A stretch of DNA of 64,000 nt from Thermus parvatiensis (lineage in GTDB: Bacteria > Deinococcota > Deinococci > Deinococcales > Thermaceae), in NCBI RefSeq assembly GCF_001535545.1, contig NZ_CP014141.1:1630001-1694000 (forward strand), read 5' to 3'. The translations under genes and the position numbers were made by a program. Positions 43,448 to 53,591 of the stretch are shown in pieces. A model generated the notes under the pieces. That model made no database searches. It saw only the letters and a program-made list of their open reading frames with translations, and was not told where the DNA came from. Numbering within the stretch: the stretch's first letter is position 1; every line of letters starts with the position of its first letter.

Positions 43448-44108
43448 GGTCCGGCTCTTCGCCCTTTACCGGGAGCAAGCGGGGACGGACCGCCTCGCCC
43501 TGGAGCTCCCCGAGGGCGCCCGGGTGCGGGAGGCCCAGAAAGCCCTGGAGGAACGCTTCCCCGGGCTTCGCCTCGAGGGCGGAATGGCAGCGGTGAACCA
43601 GGCCCTGGCGGGGGCGGAAACCCCCTTAAAGGAGGGGGACGAGGTGGCCTTTTTTCCCCCGGTCTCCGGCGGGCAGGACTCCTACGGCCTGACCCAGGAG
43701 CCTTTGGACCTCGAGGCCCTCGTGGCCTGGGCCACGGCCCCGGAGTACGGGGCGGTGGTGAGCTTCCTCGGCACCACCCGAAGCCCCAACCGAGGGGAGG
43801 AGGTGGCCTTTTTGGAGTACGAGGCCTACCCGGAGATGGCGGAAAAGGTGATGGCGGAGATCCTCGCCGAGATGCGCGCCCGCTGGCCCTTGGGCCGCAT
43901 CGCCCTCTGGCACCGCCTGGGCCGGGTGGACCCGGGGGAGGCCTCCATCGCCATCGTGGTCTCGGCACGGCACCGCAAGGAGGCCTTCGCCGCCTGCCAG
44001 TACGCCATTGACCGGGTGAAGCAGATCCTCCCCGTCTGGAAGAAGGAGCACCGCAAGGACGGAAGCTTCTGGGTGGAGGGCTTCGCCCCGGAGGACAAGC
44101 GGCTATGA
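43437..44108 (+). CDS. MoaD-MoaE fusion, molybdopterin synthase
   Basis: 223 residues combining both subunits of molybdopterin synthase, which puts two sulfurs into precursor Z. Residues 1-80 are the ubiquitin-like MoaD (VRLFALYREQAGTDRLAL ... AFFPPVSGG). MoaD normally ends in the free Gly-Gly that carries the thiocarboxylate, but here GG is followed directly by QDSYGLTQEPLD. Residues 85-223 are MoaE (VVSFLGTTRSPNRGEEV, WHRLGRVDPGEASIAIVVSA, KQILPVWKKEHRKDGSFWVEG). Fused MoaX-type proteins of other bacteria are cut after GG; the same would be needed here. Confidence 0.92.
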   Translation: MRIEVRLFALYREQAGTDRLALELPEGARVREAQKALEERFPGLRLEGGMAAVNQALAGAETPLKEGDEVAFFPPVSGGQDSYGLTQEPLDLEALVAWATAPEYGAVVSFLGTTRSPNRGEEVAFLEYEAYPEMAEKVMAEILAEMRARWPLGRIALWHRLGRVDPGEASIAIVVSARHRKEAFAACQYAIDRVKQILPVWKKEHRKDGSFWVEGFAPEDKRL

Positions 44109-44114
44109 GCCTTC

Positions 44115-44140
44115 CCTCTGCGGGCCTGAGCCCGCAGAGG
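44115..44140 (+). terminator. Strong hairpin after moaD-moaE
   Basis: A perfect 11-bp stem CCTCTGCGGGC/GCCCGCAGAGG with a CTGA loop, beginning 6 nt after the stop. No T run follows, so it may act in mRNA protection or as a weak terminator. Confidence 0.6.
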
Positions 44141-44193
44141 GGCCCTGAGGGCAGGCCCCCTCGCCCTGGATGGCCCGAATAGGGGAAAGGGGC

Positions 44194-44433
44194 ATGACCT
44201 CCTTTGCCTTCGCCGCCTTTCTCCTCCTCCTCGTCCTCTTCGCCCTCCCCCTCCTCCTCGGCTTCCTCTCGGGCCGGGCCTACCGGGCGGGGCGGGGCCG
44301 GGTGGCCTTCGGGCTTCTCCTCTTCGGGGGGTTCGTGGGCCTCCTGGCGCGGCCTAGGCCCTTGGGTCTCCTCCTCCTCGCCCTCGGCCTCACCTGGGGG
44401 TACGCCGTCCCCAGGCGGCCTAGAGGGGCCTGA
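44194..44433 (+). CDS. Small membrane protein, unknown
   Basis: 79 residues with two or three hydrophobic helices: FAFAAFLLLLVLFALPLLLGFLSG, then VAFGLLLFGGFVGLLA and LGLLLLALGLTWG, separated by short basic loops (RAYRAGRGR). I prefer ATG 44194, preceded by GGAAAGGGG, over ATG 44170. No family is recognised. The 3' end overlaps the convergent hypothetical gene by 14 nt. Confidence 0.6.
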   Translation: MTSFAFAAFLLLLVLFALPLLLGFLSGRAYRAGRGRVAFGLLLFGGFVGLLARPRPLGLLLLALGLTWGYAVPRRPRGA

Positions 44434-44739
44434 GGTCCTCCAGAAGGAGCCAGCCCACTCCCGGGGGAAGGCCCTCTAAAACTTCCCCAAGGGCCTTTGC
44501 CGCCTCCTCGGCCAGGGGCTTCAGGGCCTCGGGGGCTTTTCCGTGAGGACCAGGAGGGTGAGCTGGTAGAAGCGCTGGGTGTGGGTGGGGGTGCCGTCCT
44601 CAAAGAAGGGGGTGGGGGGCGGGACCTCGTCCAGAAGAAGCCTCGCCCCAAGGACCTCCTGGGGCAAAAGGGCCTTGAGGTCCCAAGGGTCCTCTTTGGG
44701 ATGCCAGAGGTAGCCCTGGAAAAGCCGGATGGCCTCCAC
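44420..44739 (-). CDS. Hypothetical protein (one-base frameshift)
   Basis: 106 residues when repaired. It begins EAIRLFQGYLWHPKEDPWDLKALL, continues FFEDGTPTHTQRFYQLTLLVLTEKPP, and then breaks at about 44535. One C added to the CCCCC run gives EALKPLAEEAAKALGEVLEGL and the end LLLEDLRPL. I do not recognise the family. It is cytosolic and mixed alpha/beta. It lies 4 nt upstream of nothing else on its strand except alr, whose stop-proximal end starts at 44744, so it may be the last gene of the priA-alr transcript. Confidence 0.65.
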
Positions 44740-44743
44740 GCCC

Positions 44744-45825
44744 CTAGCCTACCCGGGCGAAGACCGCCCCTTCCAGGAGGTAAAGCCTCGGAAGCCTCCG
44801 GGAAAGGTGCACCGCCACCTCGTAGGGAAGGGTGCCCCGGGCCTCGGCCCAGGCCAGGAGGCCCGTGGGACCGAAGTCCGCCGAGAGCACCTCAAACACG
44901 GCCTCGAGGCCCACGGGGCCGGGGAGGAGGACGGTGGTCTGGTCCATGGAGATCCGGCCCGCCACCTCCAGGAGGCGCCCGTCCGGCCCCTTCACGAACC
45001 GCACCGCCCCCCAGGGAAGCCCGTCGGCGTACCCCACGGGCAGGGTGGCGAGCCACTCCCCGCCCCGGGCCACATAGACCCCCCCGTACCCCACCCGGTC
45101 CCCCGCCTTCAGGCGCTTCACCAGGGTGGGCCGGGCGAGGATCCGAAGGACGGGCTTGAGGCCAAAGCCGGGGACGAGGCCGTAAAGGGCGAGCCCCACC
45201 CGCACCCCCGCCGTGGCCCCGTGGCGGAGGAGGCCCAGGGAGCTCTCCAGGTGGTAAAAGTAATTTTTCCCCAGGGCGCGGCGCACCTCCTGGAAGCGGC
45301 GCCGCTGCGTCTCCACGAAGGCCGCGTCCTCCCCGGCGGTGGCGAGGTGGGTGTAGACGCCTTCCACCCTCACCCCCATGGCCTCCACCGCCCGCAGGGC
45401 CGAAGCCGCCTCCTCCCAGGGAAAGCCCACCCGGTTCATGCCCGTGTCCACCTTGAGGTGGGCCCGGGGCACAAGACCCAGGGCGCGGGCCCGCAGGGAA
45501 AGGGCCTCCGCCGCCTCGAGGGTGGAAAGGGTTGGGGTAAGCCCCCACCTTAGAGCCGCCTCCGCCTCTAGGGGGTGGAGGCTCCCGAGAAGGAGGACCT
45601 CCCCCTTGACCCCCCTTCCCTCAAGGCCCTCCCCTCCTCCAGGGTGGCCACGGCGAAGCGCCCCACGCCCTTTCCCTCCAGGAAGCGGGCCAGGGGAAGG
45701 GCCCCGTGGCCGTAGGCGTCCGCCTTGAGCACGGGGATCACCTCCCCTCCCGCCCGCCCGGCGAGAAGCCGGTAGTTCGCCCAGAGGGCGGCAAGGTCCA
45801 CCTCTATCCAGGCCCGGGCCTGCAC
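44744..45825 (-). CDS. alr: Alanine racemase (one-base frameshift)
   Basis: About 360 residues when repaired, the normal length. It makes D-alanine for peptidoglycan. The PLP lysine is in VIPVLKADAYGHGALPLA near the N-terminus; HLKVDTGMNRVGFPWEEA and the catalytic Tyr region DRVGYGGVYVARGGEWLATLPVGYADGLPWG follow. The break at about 45615 is cured by one G in the G run, giving LREGGVKGEVLLLGSLHPLEAEAALRWG. I place the start at GTG 45825 (QARAWIEVDL); GTG 45852 would add nine residues and lies 14 nt after the priA stop. Confidence 0.93.
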
Positions 45826-45866
45826 CCCTTTAGGATACCCGCCCGGGCGCACGCCCTTGGGGGCGC

Positions 45867-47992
45867 TCAGTCCTCCAAAAGCCCCACGAAGTGGAAGGGG
45901 TCGGGGTCCAGCCTGAACTGCCGCCGGTCCAGGAGGCCGAGGAGGCGGGCGAGCCGCTCCGTGCTCCCCCGGAGGAGGAGGTGGAAGACGTAATGCCCCT
46001 TCACCCGGGGCACGGGAGCGGGGGCGGGGCCCAGGACCTCCCCCTCCTCCGCCTCGGCCCGCAAGGCCTCCAGGAGGGCGAAGGCCTTTTCCCGGGCCCG
46101 CTCTTCCTTCCGGTGGCGCACCTCAAGCTTCACCATGCGCACCCGCGGCGGGTAGTTGAGGGCCTCCCGCAGGGCCTTCTCCTGCCACAGGTAGGCCTCC
46201 ACCTCCCCCGCCTCGAGGGCTCGGTGCACGGGGTGCTCGGGGTGAAGGTCTGGAGGACGAGGAGGGGCCTCCGCCCGGGCCTGAGCTCCGTGAGGGCCCA
46301 GAGAAGGCGGTGGTACCGCTCCGCCGCCCGGAAGTCCGACTCCAGGAGGAAGCCGTCCGCCAAAGGGAGGAGGACGAGGGCGAGGTCGGGAAGCCTAGGC
46401 CCCCTGAGGAGGGCCGTGGTCCCCACCACCACCCCCGGCCGGCCCTCGAGAAGGGGGGTGAGGTCGTCTTTTCCGTCGCCGGCGTAGCGGTAAACGGGAA
46501 GGGAAAGCCTCTCCGCAAGGGCCTCCCGGATCCAGTCCACCCCGGGCCCCTTGGGGGCGAGAAGGGGGGAACCGCACCGGGGACAGAGAAGGGGCGGGTC
46601 CTCGCGGTGGCCGCACTGGTGGCAGACCAGCGCCCCCTTCCCCTCCCGGTGGTACCGCAGGGGCAAGGCGCAGTCGGGGCACATGGGCCGGAAGCCGCAG
46701 TCCTGGCAGAGGAGGAGGGCGCTGTACCCCTTTCGGGCGGAGAGGACCACGGCCTGCCGCCCCCGCTCCTCCACCTGGCGGAGAAGGGCCAAGGCCCGCC
46801 CCGTGACGGGAAAGCCCCGCTCCCGCCGGAGGTCCAAGAGGAGAAGGCGGGGCTTGGGCACGGGCAGGGCAAACCCCTTCCGCTCCAAAACCTCCACCGC
46901 GGGCACCAGGGAGAGGTAGGTGAGGGGCACCCCAAGGAGCCGGGCCCTAAGTTCCGCAAGCGGAGGAACGAAGGCCCGGCTCCCCGAGGGGAGCTTGTAG
47001 CTTTCGCTCCCCTCCTCCACCACCACCAAAGCGCGCGGGGTGAAGGGGAGGAGAAGCCCGCCGTAGGTGGCGAAGACCACGCCGCGCGGCCTCCGGAAAA
47101 ACCGCTCCCGGACCGGGCCGGAAAGCCCCCCGTGGTAGGGCGTGGCCTCGGGGAAGTGGGCGAGAAACCGCTCCAAGAGGCTCACCTCGGGGAAGAGGAC
47201 CAGGTGGTCCCCCTCCCCCAAAAGCCCCTTGAGCGCCCGAATACGCTCCAGAAACCTCCCGCCGTTGACCCGCTCGGGCCTCTCGGGAAGGTGGAGGGGC
47301 GCCACGTCCACCCCGTCCGCCGGGGGCGGGGCGGCCTCCTCTAGGGACGCGGTGCCGATGTACCCCTCCTGGACGAGACGGCGCACCCGGCCCACCCCCA
47401 CCCCCGCCGCCCGGGCCAAGGCCGCCTGGCTTTCGGCGAAGCCCAGCTCCCGCAGGACCTGAAGGACGCGGTCCAGCTGGGGATCGGGGTGGGCGGGCTT
47501 CAGGGGCACCAGCACCCCCCGCGCTTCCCGGAAGGCGAGCTCTTCCTCCAGCATCCCCGCCTCCCGCAGGTAGTCCAAAAGCTTGGGGTCAAAGCCCCGG
47601 GCCTCCCGCCAGTCCACCAGGGCCCCAAGCCCCGGGGGCAGGACCTTCGGGTCCGCCCCCGGGTAGAGGCGGACCCGGTGGCGCAAAGGGGGGAAGGGAG
47701 GGAGGAAGTCCGCCAGCACCTGGCCCAGGGGGGCGAAGAGGTAGCGGGCCGCCTCCTCCAAAAAGAGGATCTCCTCCGGGCGCAGGTAGGGGGCGGGGTC
47801 CAGGTAGGCGATGGCGTGGCGGAGGCTCAGGGAGGGCCGCCCCCCCTCCCCCACCACCACCCCCACCTGGACCTCCCCCCGAAAAGGAACGGCCACCCGC
47901 CGCCCCAAGGCCTCTTCTCCCTCCTGCCCCAGGGGGGGAAGGTAGCTCATGGGCGGAAGCGGCAGGGGAAGGGCCACCTGGAGCACCCGCAC
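45867..47992 (-). CDS. priA: Primosomal protein PriA (one-base frameshift)
   Basis: 708 residues when repaired. PriA restarts stalled replication forks. The N-terminal 3'-end binding domain begins VRVLQVALPLPLPPMSYLPP. Paired zinc-binding cysteines lie in CQDCGFRPMCPDCALPLRYH and CHQCGHREDPPLLCPRCGSPL. The helicase motifs are weak: there is VVFATYGGLLLPFTPRALVVVEEGSESYKL, but no classic GKT or DEEH, so helicase activity may be lost, as in other Deinococcus-Thermus PriA. The break at about 46245 is cured by one C, giving LQTFTPEHPVHRALEAGEVEAYL. The start is GTG 47992. Confidence 0.92.
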
Positions 47993-48009
47993 AGGCCTAG
48001 CATAAGGGT

Positions 48010-49067
48010 GTGCGGCTCGCCGTGCTCTTCTCGGGCGTAGCCCTCTACAGCGCCCTCTACGCGGTGGTCCCCCTCCTCCCCCTCCTGGAGAGGCTCTTCG
48101 GGGCCCCCCGGGGGCCGCGGGGCTGGGAATGGGGCTTCCCCTCCTCCTCCTCGTCCTCCTCTCCCCCCTGACCCCGAGGCTTTCCCTTCCCCCCGGGGTC
48201 CTCCTGGGCGGGGGCCTCCTCCTGGTGGGGGCGGGCGGGGTCCTGGGGGCTTTGAGCCCGAGCCTTTTCCTCTGGACCCTGGCCCGGCTCCTCCAGGGGG
48301 CCGGGGCGGCCCTCGTCCCTGCCCTGGCCATCGCCCTTCTCCCCCGCCTCTACCCCAAGCGGGCCTGGGAGGTGGCGGGCCTCTACATGGCGGGCAACGT
48401 CCTTGGGGGTGGCCTCGGCCGGGTCCTCGCCGGGGTGCTGGCCGAGGGCCTGGGGGTGCGGGAGGCCCTCCTTTTCCTCTCCCTCCCCGCCTTGGCCCTG
48501 GGCCTCCTCCTCCTCAGCCTCCCCGGGGGGAAGACACCCGCCCTGGGGCCCGCCCGCTACGACCTCCGGGCTCTCCCCCTGTACCTGGTGGGCGCTGTCC
48601 TCCTCTTCCTCAACCTCTTTCTGGCCAACCTCCTCCCCTACCGGCTTTTGGACCTGGGCTACCGCCCGGCGGAGGTGGGGCTCGTGTACCTGGCCTACCT
48701 CTTTGGCCTCCCGGGGAGCGCCCTCTCGGGCTTCCTCGCCGCAAGGCTCGGTCCTCGGCGCACCTTCCGCCTGGCCTTCCTCGGCGTCCTCGTGGCCCTA
48801 GGCCTCCTCCTCCTTCCCCCGCCCTTCCTGGTGGCGGGCTTCGTTCTCCTCATGGCCTTCCTCTTCACGGCCCAAAGCCTGGCCTCGGGGGCCGCAGGGC
48901 AGAGGGGGCCGGGGGTGAGCGGGACCTACGTGGCAAGCTTCTACCTGGGGGGCACCCTGGCGGGCCTCGCCTACCTCTTCTTCCTGCACAGCTTCCCCTT
49001 GGCGGTGGGGCTTGGCGCCGCCCTCGCCCTCCTCGCCCTTCTCCTCGCCCCCGTGGAGGCGAAGTAG
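48010..49067 (+). CDS. MFS transporter (one-base frameshift)
   Basis: 352 residues when repaired. It begins with a GTG at 48010 and RLAVLFSGVALYSALYAVVPLLPLLERLFGAP, then breaks at about 48110. One G added to the G run gives RGAAGLGMGLPLLLLVLLSPLTPRLSL. The rest has about ten more helices, including LYMAGNVLGGGLGRVLAGVLAEGLGVREALLFL. The substrate is unknown; MFS drug or sugar exporters look like this. It is divergent from priA with only 17 nt between the start codons, and followed by glcE after 9 nt. Confidence 0.85.
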
Positions 49068-49076
49068 CATGACCCC

Positions 49077-49735
49077 ATGGAGGTTCACGCAGCCGACCAG
49101 TACCTGGTGGCCCCGGGCGAAGCGGGCCTCTTGGAGGTCCACGCCCTCCTCGCGGGAACGGGGCTTTTCCCTCCCTTTCCCCCCGTGGAGCTCCCGGGCG
49201 GGGTCGGGGGGCTCGTGGCCCGGGGCGGCTTCGCCCAGACCTTCTTCTTCCCCGCGGAGGTCCTGGGCCTCACCTTCCGCACCCCCAAGGGACGCCGCGT
49301 CCGGGCAGGAGGAGTGGTGGTGAAGAACGTCCAGGGCTACGACCTGGTCCGGCTTTTCGTGGGGAGCTTCGGCCTTCTGGGCCAGGCGGAGGAGGTGGTG
49401 CTGCGCCTGCGCCCCGGGCGGGCCCAAGCCTTCCTGCGGCGGCCCTTTTCCGGGAGCTTCCCCCGCCTCGTTCCCACTCCCCGGTTCCTCTTCGCCCTCG
49501 AGGAGGAGGAAGGCCCGTGGCTCTACGCCTACCACTTCGGCCACCCTAAGGAGGTGGAGAGGTTCCGGGAGGCCTTCGGGGGGAGGAGGCCCGGCCCTTG
49601 GACCTGAGGCCCCGCTTCCCCCGCGGCCTGGGCCTGGGGGAAGGGCCCCTTTGGGACCTGCGCTTCCGCTACCAGGACGGCGGCGCCCCCCCTCCCCCGC
49701 CCCCGGCCTTCCTGCGCCTCGCCCGGGTGCTCTAG
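49077..49735 (+). CDS. glcE: Glycolate oxidase subunit GlcE-like, FAD-binding (one-base frameshift)
   Basis: 219 residues when repaired. The FAD-binding core is short: [22 protein letters not shown], then [32 protein letters not shown], the GYDL-type motif shared with GlcD. The break at about 49582 is cured by one G, giving [16 protein letters not shown] and an end [18 protein letters not shown]. It is clearly shorter than enterobacterial GlcE, with a trimmed N-terminus and cap. The partner glcD lies 18 kb to the left, so the complex genes are split in this genome. Confidence 0.78.
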
Positions 49736-49794
49736 CCGGGTGGATTGATTTTCCGGAGGGGCCAAGGGTAAGCTTGAGGGGAAAGGAGGTAAAC

Positions 49795-50103
49795 ATGAAC
49801 GCGAAGGAGTTCTTCGCCGCCCTCTTTGACCTGGCCTTTGAGCGGTTCGTAACCATCCAGCTCACGGGGCTCGTCTACGCCCTGGCCCTGGCGGTGGGGG
49901 GCATCTACGCCCTCTTCGCCGTGGTGGGGGCCTTTGAGGCCTCCGCAGGCCTCGGCGTCCTCACCCTCCTCGTTCTCGCTCCCCTCGGGTTCCTCCTCTA
50001 CGCCGTCGCCGTCCGGGTGACCCTCGAGGCCCTGGTCTCCCTAATCCGCATCGCCGAAAACACCCGGGAGATCCGGGACGCCCTGCGGAAGGAAAAGGCC
50101 TGA
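49795..50103 (+). CDS. DUF4282 membrane protein
   Basis: 102 residues with a strong Shine-Dalgarno (AAAGGAGGT) 4-5 nt before ATG 49795. It begins NAKEFFAALFDLAFERFVTIQLTGLVYALALAVGGIYALFAVVGAF and continues with a second helix pair LGVLTLLVLAPLGFLLYAVAVRVTLEALVSLIRIAENTREI. This is the DUF4282 pattern: two membrane helices and a cytoplasmic C-terminal helix. Function unknown. It is convergent with the asparaginase gene, whose stop follows immediately. Confidence 0.8.
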   Translation: MNAKEFFAALFDLAFERFVTIQLTGLVYALALAVGGIYALFAVVGAFEASAGLGVLTLLVLAPLGFLLYAVAVRVTLEALVSLIRIAENTREIRDALRKEKA

Positions 50104-51084
50104 TCAAACCCAGACCAGGTTGAGCCGGGCCTCCCAGTGGCCCACCTCGAGGCCCCGGTGGTTGCGTACGGGGGGCCGGTCCCAAGGTGTCTCTCCCGGC
50201 TCCAGGCCCAGGACCCGGAGGAGGGCCACCACCGCCACCTCCCGGGCCTGGGTAGCCCCGTCCTCCACCTTCAAGGCCACGCCCAAGGGCCCCCGGGGGC
50301 CTTCCAGAAGGGCGAGGCCGTAGTACCCGTCCGCACCCCGTTTGGCCACCACGGGGAGCCGCTCCATGAGGAGGGTATCCACGCTCCCCGGCCCCGCCAC
50401 CAGGTCAGGGTGGCGGCGCATGGCCTCACGCACCCGGAGGAGGGGTGTCCGGTAGGCCTCGGGCGCGCGGCCAGGGTCGGCCAAGAGGAAGAAGGCCCGG
50501 GCGGCCCGGGCCAGGGGGAGGGCGAAGGTGGGGACGCTGCACCCGTCGGTGGCGAGCCCCGGCCGAACCCCTGAGAGGGCCTCCAGCGTCGCCAGGTTGA
50601 GGCGCTGGACGGGGTGGTCCGGCAGGTGGTACTCGTCCGCGGGCGCCCCGAGGGCCAAGGCCGCGGCCAGCATCCCGGCGTGCTTCCCGGAGCAGTTGTG
50701 GTGCAGGGGGGTGGGCCTAAGGCCCTGGGCCTCGAGGGCCGCCCGCGCCTCCCGGGAGAAGGGCGGGTGGACCCCGCAGGCCAGGTGCTCCGGCCCCAGT
50801 CCGAGCTTCCCCAGGAAGCGGGCCGCCACCTCCACGTGCCGGGGCGTCCCGTCGTGGCTCGCCGTGGCCAAGGCCACCTCCTCCTCCGTGAGGCCAAAGC
50901 GCTCTACCGCCCCCGTAAGGTAGAGGGCTAGGGCCTGGAAGGGCTTGGCGGAGGAACGCAGGTAGGCCACCAGGCCGGGGTCGCCCCCGTAGGCCACAAG
51001 CCCCTCCGGGCCCCAGAGGGCCAGGGAAACGCGGTGCCGGTTTTCCACCAAGGAGCCGCGGTAAACGAAGACCTCGGCGCTCAC
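50104..51084 (-). CDS. L-asparaginase II family protein (ReAII type)
   Basis: 326 residues of the asparaginase family typified by Rhizobium AII, structurally apart from the bacterial type I/II enzymes. Key motifs are YLRSSAKPFQALAL with the Ser-x-x-Lys pair, ALATASHDGTPRHVEVA, LHHNCSGKHAGMLAAALALG and ATDGCSVPTFALPL. It should hydrolyse asparagine to aspartate and ammonia. The start overlaps the end of the DUF309 gene by 4 nt, so the two form one operon. Confidence 0.88.
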   Translation of the reverse strand: MSAEVFVYRGSLVENRHRVSLALWGPEGLVAYGGDPGLVAYLRSSAKPFQALALYLTGAVERFGLTEEEVALATASHDGTPRHVEVAARFLGKLGLGPEHLACGVHPPFSREARAALEAQGLRPTPLHHNCSGKHAGMLAAALALGAPADEYHLPDHPVQRLNLATLEALSGVRPGLATDGCSVPTFALPLARAARAFFLLADPGRAPEAYRTPLLRVREAMRRHPDLVAGPGSVDTLLMERLPVVAKRGADGYYGLALLEGPRGPLGVALKVEDGATQAREVAVVALLRVLGLEPGETPWDRPPVRNHRGLEVGHWEARLNLVWV

Positions 51085-51365
51085 GCCCCGAGTCTACGCC
51101 GGGCCTCCTGCAAAAGCGAGCACCAGTCCAGGCCCATGAGGGGGCAGGGAAGCCCCTCCAGCCGGGTCTCCGCCTTCTTCAGGTTGCGCAGGCCCGGCCG
51201 GCCCAAGCGCCTCTGGTGGAGGGCCGCCGCCAAGAGGATCACCCCCTGGAGGAGGCGGCGCTCCTCCCCCGTGGCCTTAAGCCAGTAGGGCTCCAGGACC
51301 TCGTGCACCTCGTAGTACCGCCCCGCCCGCCACAGGCCCAGGACCTCCTCCCAGTCGGGCACCAC
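51081..51365 (-). CDS. DUF309 protein
   Basis: 94 residues of the helical DUF309 family. It contains the HExxE-type motif YYEVHEVLEPYW and the second motif LLQGVILLAAALHQRRLGRPG. A T. thermophilus member has a solved structure as far as I recall, but no function is established. It starts at GTG 51365, back to back with tupA. Confidence 0.88.
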   Translation of the reverse strand: MVPDWEEVLGLWRAGRYYEVHEVLEPYWLKATGEERRLLQGVILLAAALHQRRLGRPGLRNLKKAETRLEGLPCPLMGLDWCSLLQEARRRLGA

Positions 51366-51383
51366 GCCCCCAGCTTACCGGGC

Positions 51384-51389
51384 TATAAT
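51384..51389 (+). promoter_or_regulatory. -10 element TATAAT for the tup operon
   Basis: A perfect TATAAT lying 6 nt before the tupA ATG at 51396. A leaderless transcript for tupABC is likely. Confidence 0.55.
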
Positions 51390-51395
51390 TGTCCC

Positions 51396-52192
51396 ATGCG
51401 CCTCCTCGCCCTCCTCGTTCTGCTGGGGCCGGCCTTGGCCCTGCGGCTCGCCACCACCACCAGCGTCTACGACTCGGGGCTTCTGGACCGGCTCTTGCCG
51501 GCCTTCACGAAGGCCTCGGGGGTGCAGGTGGAGGTCCTGGCCGTGGGCACGGGCCAGGCCCTGCGCCTGGCGGAGCGCAAGGACGTGGATGCCGTCTTGA
51601 CCCACGCCCCGGAGCTGGAGGAGGAGGCCCTTAGGCGGGGTATCATAGCCGAGCCCTTCTGCTTGGCCAAGAACATCTTCCTCCTGGTGGGGCCCGCGGG
51701 GGACCCCGCCGGGGTGCGGGGGGCGAAGGACATCCGGGAGGCCCTGCGGCGCATCGCCCAGGCCCGGGCCCTCTTTGTTTCCCGGGGGGACCGCTCGGGC
51801 ACCCACCTAAAGGAGCTGGCCCTTTGGCAGGCGGCGGGCCTGACTCCGCAGGGGGACTGGTACCTGGAGTCGGGGGCGGGGATGGGCCAGACCCTGGTCC
51901 TGGCGGCGGAGAAGGGGGCCTACACCCTCTCCGACCTGGCCACCTACCTCACCGTGGGCCGGAAGCGGGGCTTGGTGGCCCTTTACGCCCGGGAAGACGA
52001 CCCCCTTCTCCTGAACCAGTACACCTATTACGTGGTTCCCGGGGGGCGAGGGTCAAGGAGGCCCAGGCGCTCCGCCGCTTCCTGGCCACGGAGGAGGCCG
52101 CCCGCCTGGTGGAAAGCCTGAAGGTGGAAGGGCAGACCCTGTTCCAGCCCCTGAGGGGGCGGTGTATCATCCCGGTAAGTGGAGGCCGTTGA
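51396..52192 (+). CDS. tupA: Tungstate/molybdate ABC transporter, substrate-binding protein (one-base frameshift)
   Basis: 265 residues when repaired. The signal peptide RLLALLVLLGPALA is followed by LRLATTTSVYDSGLLDRLLPAF, the TTTSxxDSGLL motif typical of TupA. Then AVGTGQALRLAERKDVDAVLTHAP and FVSRGDRSGTHLKELALW, residues that bind the oxyanion. The break at about 52045 is cured by one G, giving VPGGARVKEAQALRRFL. It works with the two genes behind it, supplying tungstate or molybdate for pterin cofactors, in keeping with moaD-moaE in the window. The end overlaps tupB by 14 nt. Confidence 0.9.
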
Positions 52193-52813
52193 GCTTTGGG
52201 AGATCGCCCTGCGCAGCCTTTGGGTGGCGGGGCTCGCCACCCTCTTGGCGGCCTTGCCTGCGGTGCCCTTGGGCCTCTGGCTGGCCTTGCGGGGGGGCGG
52301 GGGGCTCTTGGGGCGGGTTCTCCTCTACTCCGGGCTCGCCCTGCCCTCGGTGGTGGTGGGCCTCCTCTTTTACCTCCTCCTTTCCCGCTCCGGGCCCTTG
52401 GGCTTCTTGGGGCTTCTTTACACCCCCTACGCCATGGTGCTGGCGGAGGCGGTCCTGGCCTTTCCCCCCATCGCCGCCTTCGTCCTCTCCGGGGCCCGGA
52501 GCCGGGTGGAAGAGGTGCGGCTTCTGGTGCGGAGCCTGGGGGGTAAGGAGGGGCAGGTACTTCCCACCCTCTTCTGGGAAAGCCGCCGCACCCTGGCCGC
52601 CGCCCTGGCGGCGGGGTTTGGGGGGCCATCAGCGAGGTGGGGGCGGCCACCCTGGTAGGGGGGGACATCCGCCACCACACCCGGGTCCTCACCACCGCCA
52701 TCGTGGTGGAGACCCGCATGGGGGAGCTGCAGGCGGCCCTGGCCCTGGGGGCGGTCCTCCTCGGCATCGCCCTCCTGGTCACCGCCTTCCTGGTTATCCT
52801 GGAGCGGGAGTGA
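52179..52813 (+). CDS. tupB: Tungstate/molybdate ABC transporter, permease (one-base frameshift)
   Basis: 211 residues when repaired, about five helices. The start is GTG 52179, VEAVELWEIALRSLWVAGLATLLAALPAVPLG. The break at about 52625 is cured by one G, giving AAGFGGAISEVGAATLVGGDI, the EAA-like loop that contacts the ATPase, followed by TTAIVVETRMGELQAALALG. It ends LVILERE with the stop overlapping the tupC GTG (GTGA). Confidence 0.9.
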
Positions 52814-53483
52814 TCCTCCAGGCGGAGGACCTGACCCTAACCTTCCCCGGCTTCCGGCTCCGGGTGCCGCGCCTCGCCCTGGCCCCGGGAGAGGTGCTCG
52901 TGGTCCTCGGCCCCTCGGGGAGCGGCAAGACCACCCTCCTCCGCCTCCTCGCGGGCCTCCTCCCGCCGGAAGGGGGGCGCGTGACGGGGGGGCTTAGGGT
53001 CTACCTGCCCCAGACCCCGCCCCTCCTCCACCGAAGCGTCCTGGACAACGCCGCCTTCGGCCTCCTCCTCCACGGCGTCCCCCGGGAAAAGGCGCGCCAG
53101 CGGGCCCAGGCCCGGCTCAAGGAGGTGGGCCTCGAGGCCCTGGCCTCCCGGCCGGCCCACCGCCTCTCCGCCGGGGAGGCGGCCCGCCTCGCCCTGGCCC
53201 GGGCCCTGGCGGTGGAGCCCGAGGTCCTCCTCCTGGACGAGCCCACCGCCAACCTGGACCCGGCGAACGCCCTCCGGGTGGAGGTCCTCCTGCGCCGGGC
53301 CGCGGAGGAGGGCCGGGGTGTGGTCCTCGCCACCCACAACCTCTTCCAGGCCCGGCGCCTGGGCCACCACCTCCTCTTCCTGCACCGGGGGAGGCGGTGG
53401 AGGAAGGCCCCGTAGCGGAGGTCTTCGCCGCCCCCAAGGACCCAAGAACCCAGGCCTTCCTCCGGGGGGAGATGGTCTTCTGA
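52810..53483 (+). CDS. tupC: Tungstate/molybdate ABC transporter, ATPase (one-base frameshift)
   Basis: 224 residues when repaired. Walker A is GPSGSGKTTLLRLLAGLL; the Q-loop is VYLPQTPPLLHRSVLDNAAFGL. The signature position reads HRLSAGEAARLALARAL, with LSAGE rather than LSGGQ; Walker B is VLLLDEPTANLDPANA and the H-loop VVLATHN. The break at about 53390 is cured by one G, giving HRGEAVEEGPVAEVFAAP and the stop at 53481-53483. Third gene of the operon. Confidence 0.9.
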
Positions 53484-53591
53484 CCCCGCCCGAGGCTGGC
53501 CCAAAGCATGGGGCCCCGGCAAAAGGTCCCTGCTAGGGTTTGTGGGCCGAAGGAAGCGAGGGTATGACTGGCCTCAGGTCCGGATGGGAGG

